Part shown: piece by piece, positions 17,127-25,000 of the stretch
Numbering within the stretch: position 1 is the first letter of the stretch
How the letters are laid out: every line of letters begins with the position of its first letter
From: DATEVL01 sp035281845
GTDB lineage: Bacteria; Chloroflexota; Anaerolineae; Anaerolineales; E44-bin32
Direction of reading: 5' to 3'
Assembly (NCBI GenBank): GCA_035281845.1
Contig: DATEVL010000150.1
Coordinates: 16,789 to 80,788, forward strand
Length of the DNA: 64,000 bases
Made by a program: the position numbers and the translations under genes
Notes under the pieces: generated by a model
Databases searched by the model: none
Seen by the model: the letters and a program-made list of their open reading frames with translations, nothing else
Told to the model about the DNA's origin: nothing

Positions 17127-19115
17127 CTAGGCGGGTGCCGGCGCGGCCCTCGTCTCCCGGCCGTCCCCGCCTTCGGTTGGACTCTGCCGTCGGAACTGGC
17201 TCATGTAGAGGCCGTAGTACATCCCATGCTTGGCCATCAGGCTCTCGTGCGTGCCGCGCTCAACGATCCGGCCTTGGTCCAGGAACAATACTTGATCGGC
17301 GTGGCGGATCGTGCTCAAACGATGGGCGATCACGAAACTGGTTCGGTCGCGCAGCAGGGTCTCCAGCGCGCTTTGGATCAGGCGCTCGGTGCGCGTGTCG
17401 ACGCTGGAAGTGGCCTCATCCAGGATCAGGATACCCGGGTTGGCCAGGGCTGCGCGGGCGATGGCCAACAGCTGGCGCTGGCCCTGGCTCAGCCCGGTGC
17501 CGCGCTCGCCGAGGGACGTCTGGTAACCGTCGGGCAGCCGGTCGATGAACTTGTCGGCGTTGGCCAGCTTGGCGGCGGCGATGACTTCGTCGTCGGTCGC
17601 CTCCGGCCGTCCGAAGCGGATGTTTTCCATGATGGTATCGCTGAACAGGAAGCTTTCCTGAAGCACGACTCCGATCTGCTTACGCAGGCTGGCGCCGGGC
17701 ACCTGGCGGACGTCGTGACCGTCGATGGTCAACGCCCCGCCGGTGACGTCGTAGAAGCGCGGGATCAGGCTGATCAGCGTCGTCTTGCCGGCGCCGGTGG
17801 GGCCGACGATGGCGACGGTCTCGCCTGGGGCGGCGCGCAGACTGACACCGCGCAGCACGGCTTCACCTTTCTCGTACTCGGCCCACACGTCGTCCAACAC
17901 GACGTCGCCGCGGATCGGCGGGAGGTCGGTGGCATCCGGCGCGTCCTGCAGATCCGGCACGACATCCAGCAGGCCGAAGATGCGCTCGCCGCCGGCGATA
18001 GCGCTCTGGATATTGGTCCACAAGACGGAGATCTGCTGGACCGGCTGGTTGAAGCGTTGGACGTAGGCGATGAAGGTGATCATCAGGCCGAGGGTGACGG
18101 TCTCGCCAAGTAGGGCCTGACCCTCGAGCAAGGCGTAGCCGCCGGCGACGGCTACCAGCGCCAACGCCACGTAGCCGAGCGCCTCCAGCGTGGGGGCCAG
18201 GGCCGAGGTATAGGCCACGGCGCGAATGTTGGCGTCGCGATTGGCGGCGTTGGTTTCGCGGAAGGAGGCGATATTCTCGTCTTCCCGGCTGAAGGCCTGC
18301 GCCTCGCGCACGCCGGAGATGCTCTCCTGCAGTTCGGCGTTCACCGAGCCCATCCGGACCCGGGTCCGGCGAAACGCCTTGCGCGCTTGGGCCGAGAACC
18401 ACGCGGTGGCGATGACCATGAACGGCAACATGGCCAGCGCGACCAGGCCGTAGGCCACGCTCTCGCTGAGCATCTTGTAGGCCACCCAGACGATCAGGAA
18501 GCCGCCGCTGATGACCTGGATCAGGGCGAAGCTCACCGCCTGCTGGATCGTGTCGGCGTCGTTCGTCACCCGGCTCATGATGTCGCCGGACTCATGGGCC
18601 ACGTGGTAACCGATGGGCAGGAGCAGGATGTGATGGAAGACTTCCACCCGCAGCGTGCGCAGGACCCGCTGGCCGGAGGTCGTCATCCAGTAGAACATCA
18701 GGCCGGTCGTGATCGAGCCGATGGCATACAGGCCGAGCAGACGCAGCACCAGTCCCGCCAGGCCGTTGATGCGCTCCTCGGTCGTCGCCGTCAGCGGGAC
18801 CTCGGCGTACCAACAAGCCGAATCGGTCGCCTGGACGGCCGGGCCGCTTGCGCTCGGCGGCTGCACGGTCAGCGTCGGCGACACGCCTTCGAACGCAGCC
18901 GTAGCTGCCGGGGGGACCAGGTAGCAATCGACCGCCTGGCCGAGCAGTTGCGGCGCCGTCACGGCGGCCCAGGTGCTGACGATCATCATGACCAACACAC
19001 CCAGGTAGCGTCGCCAGTACGGCCGGAAGTAGCCGGCGAAACGCCGCAGGGTTTGGCTCACGTTCTGAGGCTTGGAGGTCTCAGCTTCGAATATATGTCG
19101 CGGATCGTGGAACAT
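17127..19115 (-). CDS. ABC exporter half-transporter, canonical subunit
   Basis: A 662-residue fused permease-ATPase of the MdlB/MsbA exporter class. Six helices span about 35-365; an unusually long loop at about 64-115 (rich in Ala, Pro, Thr, with a Cys pair) lies between the first two helices. The ATPase has Walker A GPTGAGKTT (438), signature LSQGQ (542), Walker B with catalytic Glu LILDEATS (567) and switch His IAHRLS (598). The LSQGQ signature is slightly degenerate. It starts one base after the stop of the partner gene, with ggagag as ribosome binding site. With that partner it should form a heterodimeric drug, lipid or peptide exporter. Confidence 0.95.
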   Translation of the reverse strand: MFHDPRHIFEAETSKPQNVSQTLRRFAGYFRPYWRRYLGVLVMMIVSTWAAVTAPQLLGQAVDCYLVPPAATAAFEGVSPTLTVQPPSASGPAVQATDSACWYAEVPLTATTEERINGLAGLVLRLLGLYAIGSITTGLMFYWMTTSGQRVLRTLRVEVFHHILLLPIGYHVAHESGDIMSRVTNDADTIQQAVSFALIQVISGGFLIVWVAYKMLSESVAYGLVALAMLPFMVIATAWFSAQARKAFRRTRVRMGSVNAELQESISGVREAQAFSREDENIASFRETNAANRDANIRAVAYTSALAPTLEALGYVALALVAVAGGYALLEGQALLGETVTLGLMITFIAYVQRFNQPVQQISVLWTNIQSAIAGGERIFGLLDVVPDLQDAPDATDLPPIRGDVVLDDVWAEYEKGEAVLRGVSLRAAPGETVAIVGPTGAGKTTLISLIPRFYDVTGGALTIDGHDVRQVPGASLRKQIGVVLQESFLFSDTIMENIRFGRPEATDDEVIAAAKLANADKFIDRLPDGYQTSLGERGTGLSQGQRQLLAIARAALANPGILILDEATSSVDTRTERLIQSALETLLRDRTSFVIAHRLSTIRHADQVLFLDQGRIVERGTHESLMAKHGMYYGLYMSQFRRQSPTEGGDGRETRAAPAPA

Positions 19116-19116
19116 G

Positions 19117-21018
19117 TCAGCTCTCCGTCGCCATCGCCGCGGCGGCGTCGACGGTGACTCCGGCGGAGTCGTCGACCAGTTGCGACGAGTAGATGTCGGC
19201 GTAGATCTCGCTCGTCTCGAGCAGCTCCTCGTGTCGGCCGCGAGCGACGATCGCTCCGTCGTCGAGCACGAGGATCTGATCGGCGTTGAGCACCGTGCTG
19301 ATGCGTTGGGCGATGACGAAACTCGTCCGGCCCTGCATCAGGCGGATGAGCGCCTGCTGGATGCGCCATTCGGTCTCGAGGTCGACGCTGGACGTGGAGT
19401 CGTCCAGGATCAGGATGCGCGGATCGAGCAGCAGAGCGCGGGCGATTGCCAGCCGCTGGCGCTGGCCGCCCGACAGGGTGACGCCGCGTTCGCCGACGGG
19501 CGTGCCATAGCCCAGAGGGAAGCTCTGGATGAACTCGTTGGCGGCGGCGGCCTCGGCCACCTGGACGATCTCGGCCATCGGGGCATCGGTGCGGCCGAAG
19601 GCGATGTTGTCCCGGATCGTGCCGCTGAAGAGCGTCGTTTCCTGGAGCACGGTGCCGATCTGGCTGCGCAGCGAGTCGAGCGCCACCTGGCGCAGGTCGA
19701 CTCCGTCGATACGGATGACGCCTTCGGTCGGATCGTAGAAGCGCGGGATCAGATTGATGATCGTCGACTTGCCCGAACCGGTACGGCCGAGCAGCGCGAT
19801 CTGCTGCCCGGGCTCGGCGACGAAGCTGACCCGCTCGAGGACCGGCTTGCCGCCGCCGAAGTAGCGGAAGGTGACGTTCTCGAATTCGACCCGCCCCCGA
19901 ACCGTCGGCAGCAGCCGCGCGTCGGGCGCCTCGACCACATCGCTGCGGGCGTCGGTGATCTCGAAGATTCGTCCGGCCGAGGCGGAAGCCTGCGACATCT
20001 GGGTGATGATGAAACCCAGCTGCGCCACCGGGATGAAGACGAACATCAGGTACAGACTGAAGGTCTGCCACTCGCCCAGGCTCAGGGTGCCCAGGATCAT
20101 CTGGCGTCCGCCGAAAAACAAGATCGCCGCCTGGCCGAGATTGGCGATGAAGAAGACCAGCGGCATCAGGAAGGTCATCAAACGCATGACTTTCAGGATC
20201 TGCGCCAGAAAATCGTCGGCCGCTTTCTGGAACCGCTGCTCTTGCTCGGGCTCGCGGCTGAAGGCCTTGACGACTTTGATCCCGGCCATGTTCTCCTGGA
20301 GGATCGCATTCAGAGCTGAGAGTTTGCGCTGAACGAGCCCGAACATCGGGCGGGCGACGCTGCCCATGACGAGAAACAGCCCCAACGCCAACGGCAGGAT
20401 CGGCAGAACGACCAGGGTCAGACGCGGGTTAAGGGTGAACAAGATAACAATGGCCCCGACCATCAGCAGGAGGGCGCTGGTCGCCATCAGCAGGCCCTGG
20501 CCGATGAAGACGCGGACCTTCTCGACATCGTCCGTGGCTCGCACCATTAACTGCCCGGTCTGGTTGCGATCGTGGTAGCTGAAGGAGAGGCGCTGGATGC
20601 GAGAGAAAAGATCGTTGCGCAGGTCGAAGGCGACGCTCTGCGAAACGCGCTCGCCCATGTAGGCCTGGCTGAAGGAGAACAGGCCACGCACCATGGCGAA
20701 GACGAGGATCAACAGACCGCTGATCACGAGCGCCTGGACCGGCTGGGTGCCGGCCTGAGTCAGCTGTGCCAACGTGATGCCCATCCTCGAGGCGATCGCG
20801 GCCTGCACCGTCGCTGGCAGCGCCGCCGTTTGCTGCGCGACGACGCCGCGGGTGATGCCGTCGATCATCCTATGGATCAGCAGCGGCACCATCAGTTGGG
20901 CGCTGGTCGCCAGGAGCAGGGCGCCGTAGGCGTAGGCCGTTTCTCGCCGGTAGTGGCCGAGGTAGCGTATGGCGCGCGTCAGCGAAGAGGGCGCCGGGCT
21001 TGTCGGTGAACGCTTCAT
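19117..21018 (-). CDS. ABC exporter half-transporter, subunit with degenerate ATP site
   Basis: A 633-residue permease-ATPase pairing with the downstream one. Walker A GRTGSGKST (411) and signature LSGGQ (515) are intact. The catalytic Glu after Walker B is Asp (LILDDSTS, 540) and the switch His is Gln (IAQRIS, 571). In heterodimers of this class one site is degenerate in just this way: the poor Walker B/H-loop of this subunit faces the altered LSQGQ of the partner. An extracellular insert of about 35 residues (about 57-92) lies between helices 1 and 2. The ATG at 21018 overlaps the marR stop (ATGA), so the three genes form an operon. Substrate unknown. Confidence 0.95.
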   Translation of the reverse strand: MKRSPTSPAPSSLTRAIRYLGHYRRETAYAYGALLLATSAQLMVPLLIHRMIDGITRGVVAQQTAALPATVQAAIASRMGITLAQLTQAGTQPVQALVISGLLILVFAMVRGLFSFSQAYMGERVSQSVAFDLRNDLFSRIQRLSFSYHDRNQTGQLMVRATDDVEKVRVFIGQGLLMATSALLLMVGAIVILFTLNPRLTLVVLPILPLALGLFLVMGSVARPMFGLVQRKLSALNAILQENMAGIKVVKAFSREPEQEQRFQKAADDFLAQILKVMRLMTFLMPLVFFIANLGQAAILFFGGRQMILGTLSLGEWQTFSLYLMFVFIPVAQLGFIITQMSQASASAGRIFEITDARSDVVEAPDARLLPTVRGRVEFENVTFRYFGGGKPVLERVSFVAEPGQQIALLGRTGSGKSTIINLIPRFYDPTEGVIRIDGVDLRQVALDSLRSQIGTVLQETTLFSGTIRDNIAFGRTDAPMAEIVQVAEAAAANEFIQSFPLGYGTPVGERGVTLSGGQRQRLAIARALLLDPRILILDDSTSSVDLETEWRIQQALIRLMQGRTSFVIAQRISTVLNADQILVLDDGAIVARGRHEELLETSEIYADIYSSQLVDDSAGVTVDAAAAMATES

Positions 21019-21497
21019 CCGTTCGACCTCACCATGGCAAGTTTCGCCAGATGTTCATCGTCGGATGCGTTGGCGGCATCCGTCAGGCGGGCAAGAGCCT
21101 GGATGATGCCGCCGAGTTCACCCGGCGGGACGCGGGTGGCCAGGTCGCGCACCCAGGCGATGCGGGCTTCGACGCCGCGTGCCACCAGACCGCGGCCTTT
21201 GGCCGTCAGGCGCACCTGGCGTACCCGACGGTCGGTCGGGTCCTCGGTGCGCTCGATCAGGCCCATCCCGGCCAGCCGATCTACGATCTGGCTGGCGGCG
21301 GCCGCCGTCAGTCCCAGCTCATCGCTGATGCCCGAGACCGGGCACGATCCCCGGTAGTGAAGGCGCATCAAGGTGTTCAACTGGCTGGTCGACAATCCGG
21401 AGTCTTTCATCGCCACCATGAACTCGTGGACCGAACGCCGCATGAAGACGGAAGCCCAAGCTCGTACCGCGCTCTCGAACTCTCGACCGGTGGCCAT
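21015..21497 (-). CDS. MarR family transcriptional regulator
   Basis: About 160 residues, winged-helix dimer. Recognisable elements are LSTSQLNTLMRLHYRGSC (helices 1-2), SGISDELGLTAAAASQIVDRLAGMGLIERTED (recognition helix and wing start) and PTDRRVRQVRLTAKG (wing), all typical of MarR. ATG 21497 is preceded by aaggagcgaagg; the open frame reaches a TTG at 21521 that is less likely. As first gene of the operon it probably controls the ABC exporter that follows in response to a small lipophilic ligand. A perfect 13-base palindrome and a -10 sequence lie just upstream. Confidence 0.93.
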   Translation of the reverse strand: MATGREFESAVRAWASVFMRRSVHEFMVAMKDSGLSTSQLNTLMRLHYRGSCPVSGISDELGLTAAAASQIVDRLAGMGLIERTEDPTDRRVRQVRLTAKGRGLVARGVEARIAWVRDLATRVPPGELGGIIQALARLTDAANASDDEHLAKLAMVRSNG

Positions 21498-21526
21498 CCT
21501 TCGCTCCTTGTAGTTAAGCAAGGTTG

Positions 21527-21532
21527 ATTATA
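21527..21532 (-). promoter_or_regulatory. -10 element TATAAT of the marR operon
   Basis: On the minus strand TATAAT lies about 30 bases before the marR ATG. A TTGACA occurs only 13 bases upstream, which is too close, and at 17 bases the hexamer is TCGCTT. The -10 is convincing, the -35 is not. Confidence 0.5.
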
Positions 21533-21539
21533 TCGCGCT

Positions 21540-21552
21540 CTTGACTGTCAAG
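21540..21552. promoter_or_regulatory. Candidate MarR operator, perfect palindrome
   Basis: CTTGACTGTCAAG is a perfect palindrome around a central base, just upstream of the marR -10. The position fits an autoregulatory operator that blocks polymerase. This is inference from position and symmetry. Confidence 0.45.
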
Positions 21553-21709
21553 CGATCTATGGGTTCGTCCCACGCCCGCCTCCGGCCGCGGTGAAACAGC
21601 CCCTGGCTCTAGCGTCGGTTCAAGACACCTGCATCCGTCTCTTCTGGCACGCCCGGGTTGACGAGATAAGCCCGAGATGAGAGCCGCCGATTAGGTTTCG
21701 GCCGCGGCG

Positions 21710-21715
21710 TATAAT
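21710..21715 (+). promoter_or_regulatory. Candidate -10 element TATAAT for the LCP gene
   Basis: It predicts a transcript start near 21722, giving a leader of about 24 bases before the ATG at 21746. The upstream -35 region is GC-rich and poor. Confidence 0.45.
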
Positions 21716-21745
21716 GCCGCCGGCCCACAAAAGACTCTTTGGCAG

Positions 21746-22861
21746 ATGCCTCACCTCGGAGACACCCAACCCGCTTGGACACGTCGGACTTCGACACCGG
21801 TCGACAAGACCGGCCGGCGACGTTTTTCGAATCGGATCCTCGCCGTGTTCGGCGGCGCTTTCCTGGTGGCCGTGCTCGCCAGCGCAGGGCTGGTCTACTT
21901 CGCCGTCCGCGAGGTCACGATCGGGTGGACCGCCACCGGGCTAAGTCTGTTCCAGCCGACGGCCGGCCCGGCTCCCGGCGAGACGGCGGCTCCGGGGGAC
22001 ACTCCTCAACCGTCGACGTTCGCCACGCCCGTGGCCTGGAGCGGGGCGGACCGAGTCACGATCCTCCTGATGGGCCTCGACTACCGCGATTGGGTGGATC
22101 AACGAGGCTACCCGCGCACGGACTCGATGATGCTCATCAGCATCGACCCGATCACGAGGCAGGCCAGTATGCTTTCGATCCCACGCGACCTGTGGGTGGA
22201 AATCCCCGGCTTCGCTCACAACCGCATCAACACAGCCTATCCGTCGGGCGAAATCAACCGCCTTCCCGGCGGCGGCCCGGAGCTGGCGATGCGGACCGTC
22301 GAGTCGGTCGTCGGGGTTCCGATCCAGTACTACGCCGTCATCGAGTTCTCCGCCTTCGAGCGGATGATCGACGAAATCGGCGGCATCGACGTGCTGGTCC
22401 ACGAACGAATGAAGATCTCGCCGATCGGGCGGCCGAGCATCTGGCTGGAGGCCGAGCCGAACCACCTCGACGGCCCTCAGGCCCTGGCCTACGCTCGCAT
22501 CCGCAAGATCGCCGGCGACGATTTCGGACGCGCCGAGCGGCAGCAGCAAGTGGCGATGGCGGTGATCGACCGGGTCGTCGGCTTCGACATGGTCCCCACA
22601 CTTCTCCTGCGCGCGCCGGCGTTGTGGGGCGAGCTTCAGAGCGGGGTCCGCAGCAACCTGACCCTCGACCAGATGATCTCCTTCGGCTGGATGGCGGTGC
22701 AAATCCCCAAGGCCGATATCCATCGCGGCGTGATCGGCCCGCCGAATATGGTCGGTTTCCATACCCTGCCCGACGGTCAGCAGGTCATCCGGGTGGTGCC
22801 CGACCAGATCCGAATCCTGCGCGACCAGCTCTTCACGGCGACGAGCGGCATCGGCCCGTAG
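21746..22861 (+). CDS. LytR-CpsA-Psr (LCP) family cell-wall glycopolymer ligase
   Basis: A 371-residue membrane-anchored protein. One N-terminal helix (ILAVFGGAFLVAVLASAGLVYF) is followed by a short Pro/Gly/Ala spacer and the LCP domain. Markers are ILLMGLDYRDW, YPRTDSMMLISIDP, MLSIPRDLWVEIPG, HNRINTAYPSG and FSAFERMIDEIGGIDV, plus LAYARIRKIAGDDFGRAERQQQV, which holds the conserved Arg residues that bind the pyrophosphate of the lipid-linked donor. The family transfers wall polymers from polyprenyl pyrophosphate to peptidoglycan or proteins. No ribosome binding site is seen before the ATG. The next gene starts one base after its stop, so the two are likely co-translated. Confidence 0.93.
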   Translation: MPHLGDTQPAWTRRTSTPVDKTGRRRFSNRILAVFGGAFLVAVLASAGLVYFAVREVTIGWTATGLSLFQPTAGPAPGETAAPGDTPQPSTFATPVAWSGADRVTILLMGLDYRDWVDQRGYPRTDSMMLISIDPITRQASMLSIPRDLWVEIPGFAHNRINTAYPSGEINRLPGGGPELAMRTVESVVGVPIQYYAVIEFSAFERMIDEIGGIDVLVHERMKISPIGRPSIWLEAEPNHLDGPQALAYARIRKIAGDDFGRAERQQQVAMAVIDRVVGFDMVPTLLLRAPALWGELQSGVRSNLTLDQMISFGWMAVQIPKADIHRGVIGPPNMVGFHTLPDGQQVIRVVPDQIRILRDQLFTATSGIGP

Positions 22862-22862
22862 C

Positions 22863-23993
22863 ATGTTCACCGATCCCAGCCGGCCGACCCGCAAGTCAAC
22901 GACAGCGGCTTCCCCCGAAGATCGGCGAAGCGGAGTGGCCGCGCCGCCGGCGGACCTGCGCCCCTGGATTCTGATTGGACTGGGGGTGGCGGCCGCCGCG
23001 GTGATCTTGCTCATTGCCGCCGGCTCGGGGTACCAGTCGGGGCTGGTTGCGGCAGAAGCGACTCGCTCCGGCGGGAGCGCCTCCGCCGCCGAGGAGCAGT
23101 TCAACCTGGGCGTCGAAGACTTGCTCGCCGGCCGCTACGACCTTGCCCGTCAACGGTTCGAGTACGTTCTGTCCCTCGATCCGGGCAACGCGGATGCCGC
23201 CGAGTTGCTCGATCGGGCGCTGGCCGCCCTCTTCGTGCCGACCAACACTCCGGGCCCGACGCCGACACCGATCACCCCGACTCCCACGCTCGACGTAGCC
23301 TCGCTGGAGGGCCTGGTCGGCCAGGCGCAAGCCGCCTACGCCCAGGAGGACTGGGGACGAGTGGTGGAAGCTTCTCTCCTGGTCCGGCTTCGCGATCCCC
23401 TCTTGCGGAGAGATGAGATCAACGCGCTCCTGGCTCAGGCGCTGCGGGCCCGCGGCGTGCAACGGATCCTGGCAAGGGATTTCGAACTCGGGATGTACGA
23501 CTTGGCCCTGGCCGAGCGCTTCGGGCCGCTTGATGGCGGAGCCCTGTCCTGGCGGAACACCGCCGCTTTCTATACTTTCGCCAACTCGTTCTTCGTCGTC
23601 GACTGGATCCGCGCGGCGGACAACTTCGGCCAGCTGTGCCGAGGAGACTTGTGGGATTCGTGCAGCAAGTATGCCCGCGCGGCGATGGAGTACGGCCATC
23701 TCTTGCTGGCCGCCGGAACGCCGTGTGCCGCGGCGACCCAGTATGATGCCTCGCTCGAAACCAGGTCGAATCCGCCGCTCGAGCCGACGGCGACGTACGC
23801 CGCCAGGCAGTGCCAGACTCAGATGGCGCCGACGAGCACGCCCACCGTCTCCGCGACCTGGACGATCGGCCCGAGTGAGACGCTCGGCATCACCGACACC
23901 GAAACGCCGACACCTCCGGGGGCGCCGAGTGACACGCCGACCCCCACGCTTTCCCCGACAGAAACGCCGACTCCGACGGAGACACCCTCTTGA
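22863..23993 (+). CDS. Membrane-anchored TPR-like protein with Thr/Pro linkers
   Basis: A 376-residue protein, no specific family. One helix (PWILIGLGVAAAAVILLIAAG) anchors it near the N terminus. A TPR-like pair follows (AAEEQFNLGVEDLLAGRYDLARQRFEYVLSLDPGN), then a TPTP linker, a second helical repeat region (VGQAQAAYAQEDWGRVVEASLLV), and a domain with four Cys (LCRGDLWDSCSKY, TPCAAATQ, RQCQTQ). The C-terminal 50 residues are TPTPTET-type repeats. It starts one base after the LCP gene, so it may work with the LCP ligase at the wall, for instance as a scaffold; that is inference. Confidence 0.7.
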   Translation: MFTDPSRPTRKSTTAASPEDRRSGVAAPPADLRPWILIGLGVAAAAVILLIAAGSGYQSGLVAAEATRSGGSASAAEEQFNLGVEDLLAGRYDLARQRFEYVLSLDPGNADAAELLDRALAALFVPTNTPGPTPTPITPTPTLDVASLEGLVGQAQAAYAQEDWGRVVEASLLVRLRDPLLRRDEINALLAQALRARGVQRILARDFELGMYDLALAERFGPLDGGALSWRNTAAFYTFANSFFVVDWIRAADNFGQLCRGDLWDSCSKYARAAMEYGHLLLAAGTPCAAATQYDASLETRSNPPLEPTATYAARQCQTQMAPTSTPTVSATWTIGPSETLGITDTETPTPPGAPSDTPTPTLSPTETPTPTETPS

Positions 23994-23995
23994 AT

Positions 23996-24107
23996 TGGTG
24001 AGCAGTGATCTGTGATCCGTGACCAGTGACCAGTGACCAGTGACCAGGTGGCGATCTGCGACTGATGACTGATGACTGATGACTGATGACTGATGACTGA
24101 TAACCGA
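23996..24107 (+). repeat. Composite AGTGACC and GACTGAT tandem arrays
   Basis: Directly after a stop codon, copies of agtgaccag (23998-24045) run into six copies of the heptamer gactgat (about 24060-24100). The first part belongs to the AGTGGTC family; the second is a different heptamer seen only here. The array is intergenic. Confidence 0.85.
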
Positions 24108-24257
24108 TTGTTGCCTCCGAATTCGTCGGCCAGGAGGGCGGTCCAAGAGGCACCCTGAATGAGAAAAATGGCCCCCGGTCCTGAGTGGATTCGGATGTAT
24201 ACTCCTGTTCGCCAAACTCCATCCCGATTGTCCGGTTCGAGAAAAGGAGACATGAGA

Positions 24258-24758
24258 ATGCCTGAACTTTCTGATCATCGTCCTTTGGGATTTCGGGGTG
24301 ATCTTTCGCTCTCGCCGGAACAGGTCGAGATGATGCGATCCCTGGAAGGGTCCGACCTGTGGTTTGTCGAGGAGCGACTGATCGGGAAGGGCTCGGTGGC
24401 TGCCGACAAGGTCCAAGGTGCGGTCGTTGAATTCAAACGTTATATGGCGCTCGTCGGGCTGGGGTACCGAAGCTTAGGCATGCTCAGCCCTGAGGTCGAC
24501 GAGGTCTGGCATGCATTCATCCTTTTCACCCGCGAGTACGCCGAATTCTGTCAGGCCGCATTCGGCTCGTTTGTCCATCACGTTCCCCGCACCAGCCGCT
24601 CGCCTCGGACGGAATCGAACGCCGACAACTTCCTCGCGGCGTATGGCGAGGTGTTTGGTGAGGTTCCGCCGGAGTGGTATGGAGTTCGTCATGGCGGGCG
24701 GTCCGCGATGGCCGACGAGCCGTCTGGCTGCGGCACCGAGGACTGTACCGATGGATAG
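24258..24758 (+). CDS. GRDP-like (glycine-rich domain-containing protein-like) protein
   Basis: About 166 residues. The core VDEVWHAFILFTREYAEFCQAAFG followed by FVHHVP closely resembles the VWH...YxxFC...FxHHxP signature of the GRDP-like family known from plants and bacteria, whose biochemical role is not settled. ATG 24258 is chosen because aaggag at 24244-24249 lies 8 bases upstream; an ATG six bases earlier is too close. The C-terminal 25 residues include CGTEDCTDG, with two Cys that could bind metal. It stands alone between repeat-rich intergenic regions. Family call is from motif memory. Confidence 0.6.
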   Translation: MPELSDHRPLGFRGDLSLSPEQVEMMRSLEGSDLWFVEERLIGKGSVAADKVQGAVVEFKRYMALVGLGYRSLGMLSPEVDEVWHAFILFTREYAEFCQAAFGSFVHHVPRTSRSPRTESNADNFLAAYGEVFGEVPPEWYGVRHGGRSAMADEPSGCGTEDCTDG

Positions 24759-24965
24759 AGGCGTGATCTTGTAATTGACAGCATCGATTGTGAGAGTCGT
24801 GCGCCCACTCGCTCGCTCCTCCTCACCCTTTCAAGGGGGAGGGGGAGCGGGCCTGTTTATCGGACCCCTACCTCTATTCCCATCCCTATCGCGAGGAGGG
24901 TTTTCCTTGGGGCGTAGCCACATCGAGGGCAGCTCCCCACGCGGTTCGCTGTCATGTCGTGATGG

Positions 24966-24971
24966 TAGAAT
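24966..24971 (+). promoter_or_regulatory. Candidate -10 element TAGAAT
   Basis: It lies 35 bases before the GTG start of the SH3b lipoprotein gene. No clear -35. Similar TAGAAT hexamers precede the aminotransferase gene (28183), pckA (31736) and rpsF (61017). Confidence 0.35.
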
Positions 24972-25000
24972 GCTCGGCTATGCTGGAGGGAGGCACGCTC

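Noticed and set aside
22896..24416. Minus-strand 506-codon frame opposite the TPR/PT gene
   Set aside because: It runs through tandem repeat arrays and is an antisense shadow of a gene with a good start and helix.
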